Below are positions 8,432 to 17,940 of a stretch of 64,000 bases of DNA, in pieces. The first letter of the stretch is position 1, and each line of letters starts with the position of its first letter. Source of the DNA: Chryseobacterium indicum (GTDB lineage Bacteria; Bacteroidota; Bacteroidia; Flavobacteriales; Weeksellaceae); NCBI RefSeq assembly GCF_021504595.1, contig NZ_JACSGT010000001.1, positions 186,001 to 250,000 on the forward strand, given 5' to 3'. Made by a program: the position numbers and the translations under genes. A model generated the notes under the pieces. It did not search any database, was not told the DNA's origin, and saw only the letters and a program-made list of their open reading frames with translations.

Positions 8432-9385
8432 TTATCTTTTCTTGAAAAAAGAATCTACAAACTCCGTACCATTAAACAACTGCAAATCCTGCATCTTCTC
8501 TCCAACGCCAATATATTTCACAGGAATCTGGAACTGGTCTGAAATTCCGATAACAACCCCTCCTTTCGCTGTTCCGTCAAGTTTGGTTACCGCTAAAGCA
8601 TTAACTTCCGTAGCGGCTGTAAACTGTTTTGCCTGTTCAAAAGCATTTTGACCGGTAGAACCGTCAAGAACCAGTAAAATCTCATGAGGAGCATCCGGAA
8701 TCACCTTCTGCATTACTCTCTTGATTTTAGAAAGTTCATTCATCAGGTTAATTTTGTTGTGAAGTCTTCCCGCCGTATCAATGATAACCACATCTGCATT
8801 TTGGGCAACCGCACTCTGTACCGTATCAAAAGCAACGGAAGCCGGATCTGATCCCATTTCCTGTTTTACAATAGGAACTCCCACTCTTTGGCTCCAGATT
8901 ACCAACTGATCTACTGCAGCGGCTCTGAAGGTATCTGCTGCTCCTAAAACCACTTTTTTTCCTTCTGAGGTAAACTGATGTGCCAGTTTTCCGATGGTGG
9001 TTGTTTTTCCTACCCCGTTTACACCAACAACCATAATGACGTAAGGTTTTTTGGAAGTGTCGATATTTCCGGTTCCGGCGTGTGGATTTTCAAGCAGAAG
9101 ACCTGAGATTTCTTCACGAAGGATTTTATCAAGTTCGTTTACACCAACGTATTTGTCTCTTGCAACGCGTTCTTCAATTCTTTCTATAATTTTGATGGTG
9201 GTAGATGCGCCAACGTCGGATGCAATGAGTACTTCTTCAAGATCATCAAGAACTTCATCATCTACTTTGCTTTTGCCGACTACGGCTTTCGTCATTTTTT
9301 CAAAGAAACCCTGGCTGGATTTTTCCAATCCTTTATCTAACGTTTCTTTTTCTTCTTTTTTAAAAATATTCTTAAACCAACTCAT
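8432..9385 (-). CDS. ftsY: Signal recognition particle receptor FtsY
   Basis: SRP-receptor GTPase that docks ribosome-SRP complexes at the inner membrane. 317 aa, with a short charged N-terminus in place of the long acidic A domain of E. coli. The N domain covers about 25-105 and the G domain begins at GVNGVGKTT (121-129). DTAGRLHNK (G3) and TKLDGTAKGG (G4 and closing loop) are present. It follows the DUF4295-rpmG-rpmB cluster, separated by a terminator, an order often seen in Flavobacteriia. Confidence 0.97.
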   Translation of the reverse strand: MSWFKNIFKKEEKETLDKGLEKSSQGFFEKMTKAVVGKSKVDDEVLDDLEEVLIASDVGASTTIKIIERIEERVARDKYVGVNELDKILREEISGLLLENPHAGTGNIDTSKKPYVIMVVGVNGVGKTTTIGKLAHQFTSEGKKVVLGAADTFRAAAVDQLVIWSQRVGVPIVKQEMGSDPASVAFDTVQSAVAQNADVVIIDTAGRLHNKINLMNELSKIKRVMQKVIPDAPHEILLVLDGSTGQNAFEQAKQFTAATEVNALAVTKLDGTAKGGVVIGISDQFQIPVKYIGVGEKMQDLQLFNGTEFVDSFFKKR

Positions 9386-9529
9386 CTTATGAATTACGGA
9401 ATTTTATGTTTTAATGATGGAAGCGGGAGATGGAGGATTAAAGTTTACAATCTTACTTTACAATGATATGTAATAAACTTCCGGCCCCCGGCTTATGACT
9501 TCCAGATTAGATTAAAAGCAAAGATAACA

Positions 9530-9560
9530 AAAAAACTACCCAAAATATGAGTAGTTTTTT
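9530..9560. terminator. Terminator after the ribosomal gene cluster
   Basis: AAAAAACTAC (9530-9539) pairs with GTAGTTTTTT (9551-9560). The minus-strand T-run fits termination just after the DUF4295 gene. Confidence 0.7.
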
Positions 9561-9581
9561 ATATTGTAAATAAAGTGGAGA

Positions 9582-9731
9582 TTATTTTTTCAAATAACCG
9601 TCAACTTCGTCTGCATTCATTACTTTTTCTTCGAAAACGTAAGCTCCTGATTTTGGAGACTTCACCATTTTCACCACTTTGGTCATTTTTTTAGACCCGG
9701 TTTGTAGGGTTGCTACTACTTTCTTTGCCAT
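9582..9731 (-). CDS. DUF4295 family protein (proposed ribosomal protein bL38)
   Basis: A 49-aa, Lys-rich protein that begins MAKKVVATLQTG and ends DGYLKK, too short for routine ORF lists. The sequence fits DUF4295, a small family found only in Bacteroidota. It lies 20 bp downstream of rpmG (L33) and in line with rpmB (L28), which suggests a ribosomal role. From memory, a Flavobacterium johnsoniae ribosome structure assigned such a protein to the large subunit as bL38; I could not check this here. ATG at 9731 and TAA at 9582-9584 are clear. Confidence 0.85.
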   Translation of the reverse strand: MAKKVVATLQTGSKKMTKVVKMVKSPKSGAYVFEEKVMNADEVDGYLKK

Positions 9732-9751
9732 GGTAAATTATATTTTATAAA

Positions 9752-9934
9752 TTACTTGATTTCTTTGTGAACTGTAACTTTCTTAAGAACAGGATTGTAT
9801 TTTTTCAATTCCAATCTCTCTGTAGTGTTCTTTTTATTTTTTGTAGAAATGTATCTGGACATTCCTGGCATACCGCTTTCTTTGTGCTCTGTACATTCAA
9901 GGATTACTTGAACTCTATTTCCTTTTTTTGCCAT
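9752..9934 (-). CDS. rpmG: 50S ribosomal protein L33
   Basis: 60 aa, basic, with the L33 core ([33 protein letters not shown]). It lacks the two C-terminal zinc-binding CxxC pairs, so it is the zinc-free form. It is 3 bp downstream of rpmB and 20 bp upstream of the DUF4295 gene, so the three are surely cotranscribed. Confidence 0.96.
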   Translation of the reverse strand: MAKKGNRVQVILECTEHKESGMPGMSRYISTKNKKNTTERLELKKYNPVLKKVTVHKEIK

Positions 9935-9937
9935 GAT

Positions 9938-10180
9938 TTAGTTCTTTTTTATCAATCCGTTTCTAGTAGCTCTTTCAATAGCTTCCTCGATTCCAATCTT
10001 GTTAATCACTCTCAATCCATGAGCTGATACTTTCAGTGTTACGTGCTTATCTTGCTCCGGAAGGTAAAATTTCTTCTCTAATAAGTTAATTTCAAAACGA
10101 CGCTTCGTTTTGTTATTAGCGTGAGAAACGTTGTTACCAACCATTGCACGCTTTCCTGTTATTTGGCAAATTCTTGACAT
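9938..10180 (-). CDS. rpmB: 50S ribosomal protein L28
   Basis: 80 aa with the L28 pattern [27 protein letters not shown]. It is the first gene of the rpmB-rpmG-DUF4295 operon. The upstream 190 bp holds an AT-rich promoter region, but no exact TAnnTTTG box was found there. Confidence 0.97.
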   Translation of the reverse strand: MSRICQITGKRAMVGNNVSHANNKTKRRFEINLLEKKFYLPEQDKHVTLKVSAHGLRVINKIGIEEAIERATRNGLIKKN

Positions 10181-10371
10181 ATCTCGATGTTCTTATTTGT
10201 ACTATAATATTTGAGTGTGCAAAATAACGAAGAATTTTTCAGATAGACAAATCTTTTACAAAATTATTTATAAATAATATACAGATTATTAATCCCGATT
10301 TCTGGTAATATCACTCAAAGCACGCACTGGCTTTAAGAATGATCTGTTTCATATTCCGGAAATAATAATTT

Positions 10372-12006
10372 TTAAGCCTTCTGCGTCTTTCTCTGAAACC
10401 AGCGGATTAAAAAATAAAACAGGAGAAATCCTAAAGCAAAAATGGAGAATCTTGACAGAAGATCTCCTGATCTCGTATAAAAAGTCATCCCGTCATACAG
10501 GTTTATTTTAGAAAATAAAGCGGTTTTATCGCCGTAAAAAGTATCTTCCATGATTTCCCCTTTCGCATTAATATGCGCTGAAATTCCGCTGTTTGCAGCT
10601 CTTGCGATTTCTCTTCGGGTTTCAATAGCTCTTAATTTTGCGTAGGAAAGAAGCTGTTTATGCCCTTCTGTAACGCCCCACCATGAATCGTTGGTCATGA
10701 TGGCTAAAAAGTTCGCGCCTTTTTTTACATACTCTCCCGTAAATTCTCCGTAAATACTTTCATAACAGATGATCGGAGCAATTTTTCCTTTGTTGAAAGG
10801 ATTTGAAAAAGCAACCCTTTCTTTATCGGTTCCCAGAGAAGCTACTGTTCCGCCCAGATTAATCATTGCATCGCCCAGAAGAGGCTTTAAATAGTTCATA
10901 TAGGGGAAGATTTCCACACCCGGAACCAGCTTTCCTTTGTGGTAGACTTCTACTTTCTGGTTCGGAATAACCTGCACCGCAGAATTAAAACTTTCCACCC
11001 AAAGTCCTGTATGAATCTGATAAGCTTCTTTCGGCAGATTTTTTTCACTTGTAAAAAAACGATGCGAAGAAATTCCTGTCGCGAAAACCGAACCCGGATG
11101 TTTGGTTAAAAACCCTTTAAGATTGTTTAAAATAACACTTTTTTCAAAAGCGGTTTCCGAAATAGAACCTCTTCCCGGAAGCGCAGTTTCGGGAGCGATG
11201 TAATAGTCTATTTTTGTTTTAGAATTTCTTTCGGCAAGGCTTAGAAGATCGTTTTCGATGGTTAAGCTGTCCTGCGTATACTTTTCTGCATACGGATCCA
11301 GATCAGGCTGAAGCATCAGAACATTAACGCTTCCGATGGGTTTTTCATCAAATTGATTATATTTCACCATAGAAATAATCATCGGAATAATGATTAAAGC
11401 GGCGACAATGGAGGTGTTTTTAATAAGTTCTTTTCTTTTTCTTCCTGCTTCCCAGATTCTTACAGTGTAGAAAATCAATACATTAATGAGCAGGATCCAG
11501 AAGCTTCCGCCGGTTGCTCCTAAAGTATCGTACCATTGGATAAGTTTAGGATAATCGGAAAAAACATTTCCCAGATTCAGCCATGGCCACGTTAATTCCC
11601 ATCCTAAATGGAACTTTTCAAAACTCATCCAGATCGCAATCAGAAATCCTAATCCCCAATAGGTTCCCTGTGCATTTTTGTACCAGTGATAGCACTGGAA
11701 AACCAATGAATACAGGAAAGAATTGACCAATACCGGAAATACAACCGCCATCATAGAATGGCTTCCGTCCGGATTTTTTGAACCATAAAGCCACCCTGTT
11801 GTTACCACATTCCAGATCACAAAACAGAGGTAGGAAAGTCCGAAAACCACCCAGCTTTTTCTGTTGTAATCTGAAAATTTAGACACGCCGTGTTCCATCA
11901 TCAAAAGAGGAACAAGCGCAAAAAATATAAAAAACGGAACGCCGTAAGTAGGCCACGAAACGGACAAAAGCATCGCTGAAATGAGCGTAAGTAAAACGTA
12001 TTTCAT
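10372..12006 (-). CDS. lnt: Apolipoprotein N-acyltransferase
   Basis: Adds the third acyl chain to the N-terminal Cys of lipoproteins in the inner membrane. 544 aa: about seven transmembrane helices in the first 215 residues, then a periplasmic nitrilase-like domain (about 225-500), then a final helix. The catalytic triad is visible as Glu in APETALPG, Lys in KGKLVPG and Cys in ICYESIYGE. It is divergent from the VanZ-like gene. The many lipoprotein genes in this window are its expected substrates. Confidence 0.94.
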   Translation of the reverse strand: MKYVLLTLISAMLLSVSWPTYGVPFFIFFALVPLLMMEHGVSKFSDYNRKSWVVFGLSYLCFVIWNVVTTGWLYGSKNPDGSHSMMAVVFPVLVNSFLYSLVFQCYHWYKNAQGTYWGLGFLIAIWMSFEKFHLGWELTWPWLNLGNVFSDYPKLIQWYDTLGATGGSFWILLINVLIFYTVRIWEAGRKRKELIKNTSIVAALIIIPMIISMVKYNQFDEKPIGSVNVLMLQPDLDPYAEKYTQDSLTIENDLLSLAERNSKTKIDYYIAPETALPGRGSISETAFEKSVILNNLKGFLTKHPGSVFATGISSHRFFTSEKNLPKEAYQIHTGLWVESFNSAVQVIPNQKVEVYHKGKLVPGVEIFPYMNYLKPLLGDAMINLGGTVASLGTDKERVAFSNPFNKGKIAPIICYESIYGEFTGEYVKKGANFLAIMTNDSWWGVTEGHKQLLSYAKLRAIETRREIARAANSGISAHINAKGEIMEDTFYGDKTALFSKINLYDGMTFYTRSGDLLSRFSIFALGFLLFYFLIRWFQRKTQKA

Positions 12007-12061
12007 TAAATTGATTTAACATACAAATTTAATGTTTTTGAAATGAATAAATTTGCAAACG

Positions 12062-12484
12062 ATGTTAAAGAAATCTTATAAAATTATTATTGTTCCCTAC
12101 ACGCTGTTTTTACTGTACCTCATGTTTTTCGGGATGGGCAGAACGCAGATGGAAGATAATCTGTTAACTATAGAGCCGATATTTTCTACCATCAATTTCA
12201 TTAAAGGATGTATTTCTTGGAAAGAAATAGTGACTATTGTTGCAGGAAATGTGGTGATGTTTATTCCCTTCGGATTTCTAGGCTGGATTTTTCCGAGACT
12301 TCAAAGTTTACAGAATCTCCTTTTTACGTTTATTTCGGCAATTACCATTGTAGAGGCACTTCAGTACTTTTCCAGAATGGGAATTTTTGAGGTGGATGAT
12401 ATTATTCTGAATACTTTTGGGGTATTTCTAGGCTTTTTAATGAAGAATTTTATCGAAAAACGATTTCCAAACCGGATGGTTTGA
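12062..12484 (+). CDS. VanZ-like family membrane protein
   Basis: 140 aa from the ATG at 12062 (an upstream TTG at 12053 would add three residues). Four hydrophobic helices and the VanZ-like pattern: a GNVVMFIPFGFLG segment, then VEALQYF and DVDD-like EVDDIILNTFGVFLGF. VanZ itself gives low-level teicoplanin resistance, but most family members have no known function. It is divergent from lnt, with 55 bp between the two starts. Confidence 0.85.
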   Translation: MLKKSYKIIIVPYTLFLLYLMFFGMGRTQMEDNLLTIEPIFSTINFIKGCISWKEIVTIVAGNVVMFIPFGFLGWIFPRLQSLQNLLFTFISAITIVEALQYFSRMGIFEVDDIILNTFGVFLGFLMKNFIEKRFPNRMV

Positions 12485-12619
12485 AATATTTAAGAATACA
12501 TCAACAAAAATGGATTTTAGTTCATTATAGTGATAAAAAAACTCAGTTCGGATAAGAAATAAGTTTAAATAATTGATTTGTAGTATTGTATTAATTTATC
12601 GCAAAGCAAAACAAAAGAT

Positions 12620-12803
12620 TTTTTTACCTGTTAAAAGTTTGTAAGCTAAACAAAGGCACTTCGTTTATTTAAAAAAGACAAAAATGGTATTACTTTGATC
12701 AATTTTACGCCTTTGTATATCTTAAAAGCGGAATTCCTGATAATTGAATCTCTTTGTTTAACCTTGCGTTTAAGAAGACTTATCTCGAACTCAGATTAAA
12801 AAA
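12620..12803 (+). repeat. Dispersed intergenic repeat, copy 1
   Basis: About 165-180 bp nearly identical to the reverse complement of 22450-22631, with about 11 mismatches in 165 bp counted by eye. Shared words include GTAAGCTAAACAAAGGCACT and TTTGATCAATTTTACGCC. Both copies lie in gene-free DNA next to a terminator. Every frame has stops. It fills most of the 395-bp gap between the VanZ-like gene and proC. Confidence 0.8.
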
Positions 12804-12805
12804 AG

Positions 12806-12856
12806 AAAATCGGCTTTAGCCGAAACTTAGTATAAATTCAGGCTGAAGTCGATTTT
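12806..12856 (-). terminator. Terminator after proC
   Basis: AAAATCGGCTTTAGCC (12806-12821) pairs with GGCTGAAGTCGATTTT (12841-12856) with few mismatches. It is 23 bp past the proC stop, with an A-rich left flank (T-run on the minus strand). Confidence 0.6.
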
Positions 12857-12879
12857 ATTTATCCTCTGAAAAAGTCTGA

Positions 12880-13683
12880 TTATCCGTTCAGTTCCTTCGC
12901 GCGTTTTTCTGCACTCAGAATTCCGTCCTTCAGAATTTCCTTTAAATTATTTTCATTGAATGATTTCAGGGCAGCTTCAGTGGTTCCGCCTTTGGAAGCC
13001 ACATCTTTAATGAGTTCTTCCAGACTTTTATCCGAATTGTTGATTAAATGATACGCTCCCAACATCGTCTGTTTTACAAAAAGCTGGGAAAGATTTTCCT
13101 CAATTCCCATTTCTACACCCGCTTTTATCATCGCATCGATAATGTAGTAAAAATAAGCAGGTCCGCTTCCCGAAAGCGCAGTAACGCTGTCTAACAATTC
13201 TTCATTTTCCAGATAAACAGATCTTCCGGTAGAATTCAATAATCTTTCGATATTAATTAACTGGCTGAAAGAAATTCCTTCCGCAGAAGTGTAGCCTGTA
13301 ATTCCCATTCCGAGAAGAGTAGGAGAGTTGGGCATGGCTCTTACAACCAATGGATGATTTAATAATTTCTGAATTTTCTCGATTTTAATTCCTGCCATAA
13401 TCGATAAAACCATCTGGTTTTCTTTTAACTGAAATCGGAAATTTTCCGCTACGTGCTGAAAATCCTGAGGTTTTACGGCAATGATAATTAAATCTGCGTC
13501 CAGATCTTTCACTTCATCGAAAGTAGAGATCTTAGACTTTGGAAATTCTTCCGAGATTTTTGAAAATTTAGACTGGTTTCTTGTAATTAAATGAAGGTTT
13601 TCAGGCTTTATCAGTTCGTATTTCAAAAAAGACTTTGAAAAGGATAAGCCCATATTTCCGGCTCCGAGAATTGCTATTTTCAT
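12880..13683 (-). CDS. proC: Pyrroline-5-carboxylate reductase
   Basis: Last step of proline synthesis: NAD(P)H reduction of pyrroline-5-carboxylate. The 267-aa protein starts with a Rossmann fold (IAILGAGNMGLSF). The family signature is LSGSGPAYFYYIIDAMIKAG, near residues 168-187. The C-terminal dimer region has ASKGGTTEAAL. It is a single gene between its terminator and a 143-bp spacer before murB. Confidence 0.96.
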   Translation of the reverse strand: MKIAILGAGNMGLSFSKSFLKYELIKPENLHLITRNQSKFSKISEEFPKSKISTFDEVKDLDADLIIIAVKPQDFQHVAENFRFQLKENQMVLSIMAGIKIEKIQKLLNHPLVVRAMPNSPTLLGMGITGYTSAEGISFSQLINIERLLNSTGRSVYLENEELLDSVTALSGSGPAYFYYIIDAMIKAGVEMGIEENLSQLFVKQTMLGAYHLINNSDKSLEELIKDVASKGGTTEAALKSFNENNLKEILKDGILSAEKRAKELNG

Positions 13684-13826
13684 ATTTGTGTGTTTTTATT
13701 ATTCTGATAATTACTTCTAAAGTTAGTAAAATTGTTTAAAATCATGAAAATCACAACAGGTTGGATTTTAAATAGTTTTTGTGATTAATTTTTATAACAA
13801 ATTGAAAGGTCTTTTGGGAAATGTTT

Positions 13827-14840
13827 TTAAATAATATTCACCTCCCTTTCCAGTTCAATCCCGAATTTTTCTTTCACGGAATTAATAATTTCTGTTGAAA
13901 AATCAAAAATTTCCTTTCCGGTTGCGTTTCCTGTTGCGTTAACGATAACCAGAGCCTGCAACTTGTGAGAGGCAACATTTCCTATTTGTTTTCCTTTCCA
14001 GCCGGATTGTTCGATCAGCCATCCTGCAGGAACTTTTACAGAATTTCCGTTCGGATATCCCGGAATATTTTCAAATTTCTGCTGTAATGCTTCAAACTGA
14101 GCCAAAGGAATCGTCGGATTTTTAAAGAAACTTCCCGCATTTCCTGTTTCTTTCGGGTCGGGTAGTTTGCTTTGCCGGATATTGATAACCGCTTTGGAAA
14201 CATCCTGGATCGTAGGATTCTCAATACCTGAACTTTCAAGTTCAGACTGTATTGCGCCGTACTCTGTTTTGATTTTATGAATTCGGAAGGTAAGTCTGAA
14301 CGAAACTTCTATAATCACATATTTTCCTTTTCCTTCCTGCTTAAAAATTGAGTCTCTGTATCCGAATCTGCATTTTTCAAGATCAAAAGTTTCAATTTCC
14401 AGTGTTTCAAGATTTAAAACCTTACAGTCATAAAAAACATCTTTAATTTCCGTTCCGTAAGCTCCGATATTCTGCATCGGCGAAGTTCCTACGTTCCCCG
14501 GAATTAATGAAAGATTTTCCAGTCCGCCCAAATTCTTATCCAGACAGAACATCACGAACTCGTGCCAGTTTTCGCCTGCTTTTGACGTAACCAGAACTTC
14601 GTTCTCATTTACAGACAGCACGGAAATTCCTTTCAGGTTTAATTTAATCACCAGTCCGTCAAAATCTTTTGTAAATAAAACATTGCTTCCGCCTCCTAAA
14701 AATAAAGTAGTAAGCGAATGAGAATTGGAGAAACTAATGGCTTCTTTCAGTTCTTCAATGGTATGTATTTCGGTAAAATATCTTGCTTTTACATCTACCC
14801 CGAAAGTATTGTATGGCTTTAGTGAATAATTTTCGTGCAT
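13827..14840 (-). CDS. murB: UDP-N-acetylenolpyruvoylglucosamine reductase
   Basis: FAD/NADPH enzyme making UDP-MurNAc for peptidoglycan. 337 aa, type I MurB. FAD-binding motifs are LFLGGGSNVLF and LIPGNVGTSPMQNIGAYG. The proton-donor Ser lies in GNAGSFFKNP, followed by PAGWLIEQSGWKGK. It overlaps closely with the upstream lipoprotein gene (4-bp gap), so the two and perhaps the aminotransferase form one transcript. Confidence 0.97.
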   Translation of the reverse strand: MHENYSLKPYNTFGVDVKARYFTEIHTIEELKEAISFSNSHSLTTLFLGGGSNVLFTKDFDGLVIKLNLKGISVLSVNENEVLVTSKAGENWHEFVMFCLDKNLGGLENLSLIPGNVGTSPMQNIGAYGTEIKDVFYDCKVLNLETLEIETFDLEKCRFGYRDSIFKQEGKGKYVIIEVSFRLTFRIHKIKTEYGAIQSELESSGIENPTIQDVSKAVINIRQSKLPDPKETGNAGSFFKNPTIPLAQFEALQQKFENIPGYPNGNSVKVPAGWLIEQSGWKGKQIGNVASHKLQALVIVNATGNATGKEIFDFSTEIINSVKEKFGIELEREVNII

Positions 14841-14844
14841 TGTT

Positions 14845-15324
14845 TTAGTTATATTCTGTTGGAAGAAGGACGTTAATCTGGTCTTTTAATTTCTGAAGCT
14901 GTTGATAATAAATAGTATCTGAATACGAATTTACATAAACGTGGTATTTCTTCGGTGTTCTGATCTGGAAAGTTTCATCAAAACCATCAACCGGCTGTTT
15001 GCTGGGAGAGCTTTCGATTTTGTCTAACGTTTTTACATTAACAGACGCTGTTACTCTTTTCCAGATTTGCGGGGTTATTGCAGATTTCCATTCTTTATGG
15101 ATTTTCTTTGCTGAAACTCCCTGTTCTGCAAAAACAGAATCCTTGTTAATTTTTACGATTTTGTAATTTCCGAGATCTCCGCCAATATCCGAATAGCTTA
15201 TCGAAATAATTTCGTTGGCGTTTCCGGAATAATTTTCTTCCTTTTTGCGGTTACATGAAAAAAATATCAGCAATAAAATAAATAGTGAGAACAATTTCAA
15301 ACTATGATATTTTATTGCTGACAT
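14845..15324 (-). CDS. Predicted lipoprotein of unknown function
   Basis: 159 aa. Residues 9-24 are a hydrophobic signal ending in the lipobox FFSC (Cys24), so it is probably a lipoprotein. The mature part is Lys/Ser-rich and has no motif I recognise; it contains TFQIRTPKKYHVY, a pattern often seen in small Flavobacteriia lipoproteins. It sits 4 bp before murB and 16 bp after the aminotransferase, so it is likely cotranscribed. Confidence 0.75.
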   Translation of the reverse strand: MSAIKYHSLKLFSLFILLLIFFSCNRKKEENYSGNANEIISISYSDIGGDLGNYKIVKINKDSVFAEQGVSAKKIHKEWKSAITPQIWKRVTASVNVKTLDKIESSPSKQPVDGFDETFQIRTPKKYHVYVNSYSDTIYYQQLQKLKDQINVLLPTEYN

Positions 15325-15340
15325 ATTATGTTAGTTTAAA

Positions 15341-16546
15341 TTAAAGACTGAATTCTGATTTGTATTTTTCAAGAGCATCTTTAAGGATTGCTGCGCTTCT
15401 TCTTAAATCTTCTTCTTTCAGAACGTAAGCAATTCTTACCTGCTTTTTCCCCAGTTCCGGATTGCTGTAGAATCCTCCTGCAGGAGCCACCATAATCGTT
15501 TCGTTGTTGTGGGAATAGCTTTCCAGAAGCCACTGCGCAAACTTTTCAGTATCGTCTACCGGAAGTTCCGCAACGCAGTAGAATGCGCCTTTCGGTTTTG
15601 GGCAGATTACTCCCGGAATGGCGTTCAGTAAATCTACCAGAACATTTCTTCTGTGGGTATATTCTTCTCTTACCGCTCTGATGTAAGCTCCGTCATTCTG
15701 GTGAGCCGCCGTTGCCGCGATCTGTCCCAGTAAAACAGGACTTAATCTTGCCTGTGCAAAAAGCATTGCCGCATCGTGAATTTTTTTAGAACGCGTGATC
15801 ATACATCCGATTCTTACGCCACACATTGAGTAACGTTTGGATTCTGAATCGATAATGATGCAGTTTTCTGCAAGTTCCGGAAAAGCCAGCATAGAAACCT
15901 GCTGTTTTCCGTCATAAACATACTCTCTGTATACTTCGTCTGAAATAACAACGATGTCATATTTTAAAGCAATCTCTGCTAATTTCTGAAGTTCTTCACG
16001 GGTGTAAAGATAACCGGTAGGATTTCCGGGGTTGCAGATAACAATAGCTCTTGTTTTTTCAGTGATTTTTTTCTCAAATTCTTCAACCGGAGGAAGTGCA
16101 AAACCAGTATCGATGGTAGAAGGAATTGCCACTACATTTACATTGAACGTACTTGTAAATCCGTTATAATTGGCATAATAAGGTTCAGGAATAATTACTT
16201 CATCACCATCATCGCACAAAGTAGAGATGGCGAAATTTAAAGCTTCTGATCCTCCGTTGGTTACAATGAAATTGTCCGGTGTAAGATCTGTGAAATCCAA
16301 AGAGTGATAATATTCTGTAAGTGCTTTTCTGTAGTCGATATTTCCTTCAGAAAGTGCGTATTCCAATACTTTTAAATCGATATTTTTTAAAGCATTAAGT
16401 GCCGTTTCCGGAGTTTCAATATCCGGTTGCCCGATATTAAGGTGATAAACTTTTGTACCTTTCTGCTTCGCTTTTAGCGCAAAAGGAACCAATTTTCTTA
16501 CCGGCGATGGCGGCATGTGGAGTGCTCTGTTTGAAATATTCGGCAT
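15341..16546 (-). CDS. PLP-dependent class I/II aminotransferase
   Basis: 401 aa, fold type I. The PLP lysine is Lys237 in SESKRYSMCGVRIG; NPGNPTGYLY and the Asp of ISDEVYREY bind the cofactor. Overall it resembles the AspC/aspartate aminotransferase Ib group, but substrate preference cannot be read from sequence. First gene of a likely aminotransferase-lipoprotein-murB transcript. It is divergent from the secreted-protein pair at 16746. Confidence 0.88.
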   Translation of the reverse strand: MPNISNRALHMPPSPVRKLVPFALKAKQKGTKVYHLNIGQPDIETPETALNALKNIDLKVLEYALSEGNIDYRKALTEYYHSLDFTDLTPDNFIVTNGGSEALNFAISTLCDDGDEVIIPEPYYANYNGFTSTFNVNVVAIPSTIDTGFALPPVEEFEKKITEKTRAIVICNPGNPTGYLYTREELQKLAEIALKYDIVVISDEVYREYVYDGKQQVSMLAFPELAENCIIIDSESKRYSMCGVRIGCMITRSKKIHDAAMLFAQARLSPVLLGQIAATAAHQNDGAYIRAVREEYTHRRNVLVDLLNAIPGVICPKPKGAFYCVAELPVDDTEKFAQWLLESYSHNNETIMVAPAGGFYSNPELGKKQVRIAYVLKEEDLRRSAAILKDALEKYKSEFSL

Positions 16547-16717
16547 TGTTCAAAAAATTTGTATGGCAAAAATAAGATATAATTTCGCAATAAAGAAATA
16601 AAGCTTATAAAGAAAGATTTTTAACGGGTTAAGTTGAATGATTTACTTTAAGGGTTCCTGTAAAATGAATATTTCCTTAATAATAGATACAGAAAGTGTT
16701 TTGTTAATAAATTATTT

Positions 16718-16725
16718 TACTTTTG
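16718..16725 (+). promoter_or_regulatory. Bacteroidota-type -7 box
   Basis: TACTTTTG matches TAnnTTTG. It lies 20 bp before the ATG at 16746. This decides the start of the next gene, since the longer frame (16638) would begin upstream of its own promoter. The -33 box is weak. Confidence 0.55.
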
Positions 16726-16745
16726 CGCGGAACTTAAATAGATAT

Positions 16746-17930
16746 ATGAAGAAATTAAATTTACTTTTTCCTGTCGTTTTGTTTTCGGTTCAGTCTGTTT
16801 TCGGGCAGAGAATTGATAAAGAAACCATCAGTTTTCAGTTGCTGAAAGAGCCTGTTTTTACAACAGATCTTGCCAACAGAAATTACACCATCACGGTAAA
16901 ATCTCCTTATAATATTACAAAAGATGATGTTTTAAGGATGTCTAAAGAAGAGTACCAGAATCAGGTAAATAATTATCAGACCAATGTAGAAACAGCAAAG
17001 ATCGAACATCAGGAAAGGCTGAAAGATTATGAAGCAGAAGTGAAAAAGCTTCAGGAGAAATTCAAGCTTGAATCTGCCGAGTACAATAAATTATCTGCGG
17101 TTGAAAAAATAGCCGCTGTAAACGGAGCGCCAATTTTAAGGCTGCCTTCAAGACCTGTTCTCAATATTCCGCCGATGCCGGTGTACAGACAGCCCGATCT
17201 TAAAGATGCTCTCATTGTCGATAATAAAATTCTTGCTTCACAGATGGATGTAGCGGGTTTTTCTAAAGGCGGGAACTATCTTGATGTGCTTGTTGAAATG
17301 GAGAGAACCAATTTTCAGGACAATCAGGGAAAAACATTTGCCAATCAGCCGGTACGAATTGTCGGAAAACAGAACGGAGTGGTGAAATTAGACAAAACCT
17401 ATTTTTCAGACTTTGCCGAAATTGCAAGTGTACCTACAAATGAAATTAACCTCAATGTCCACGAAAAAAGGTATCTGCAGAGAACAATGGACCGTACAAG
17501 AAATATCATCAACGATCATTTCGGATATCAGACCATCAATTCATCGGTAACTTTAGAAACGGTAAAAAATAAAGGGGATTACGATGATCTGGAAAAAGCG
17601 TATATCTATGTAACCACCAATCTTAAAAAGCTTCAGGCAAAATCCGATTACGCTCCCAATAAGGTAGCCATGGAAAATATGCAGAAGGGAATCGAAATGT
17701 GGAAAACAGCGCTTGGAAAAGTCAATTACAATGATAAAAAAGCCCTTTACAATCAGAAAATAGGAGAGTACCTTTATTTCAATTTAATAAGGCTGAATCT
17801 TGCTTTGGGAAATTACACAGAAGCAGAAAAATATTTAAACGAACTTCAGGAACATTTGGTAGACATTAAACTGTCTTATGATGCCAACCTCGAATTAAAA
17901 AGATTAGAAGAAAAAATTTATAATAACTAA
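16746..17930 (+). CDS. Secreted protein of unknown function with coiled coil and TPR-like end
   Basis: 394 aa from the ATG just after the promoter box. The signal peptide is MKKLNLLFPVVLFSVQSVFGQ. Residues about 60-120 are strongly charged and helical (KDYEAEVKKLQEKFKLESAEY), a likely coiled coil, followed by a Pro-rich linker (PSRPVLNIPPMPVY). The last about 90 residues form helical pairs (LALGNYTEAEKYLNEL) like a tetratricopeptide. I do not recognise the family. It is followed after 10 bp by a second secreted protein, so they probably act together in the envelope. Confidence 0.8.
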   Translation: MKKLNLLFPVVLFSVQSVFGQRIDKETISFQLLKEPVFTTDLANRNYTITVKSPYNITKDDVLRMSKEEYQNQVNNYQTNVETAKIEHQERLKDYEAEVKKLQEKFKLESAEYNKLSAVEKIAAVNGAPILRLPSRPVLNIPPMPVYRQPDLKDALIVDNKILASQMDVAGFSKGGNYLDVLVEMERTNFQDNQGKTFANQPVRIVGKQNGVVKLDKTYFSDFAEIASVPTNEINLNVHEKRYLQRTMDRTRNIINDHFGYQTINSSVTLETVKNKGDYDDLEKAYIYVTTNLKKLQAKSDYAPNKVAMENMQKGIEMWKTALGKVNYNDKKALYNQKIGEYLYFNLIRLNLALGNYTEAEKYLNELQEHLVDIKLSYDANLELKRLEEKIYNN

Positions 17931-17940
17931 AGAAAATAAT

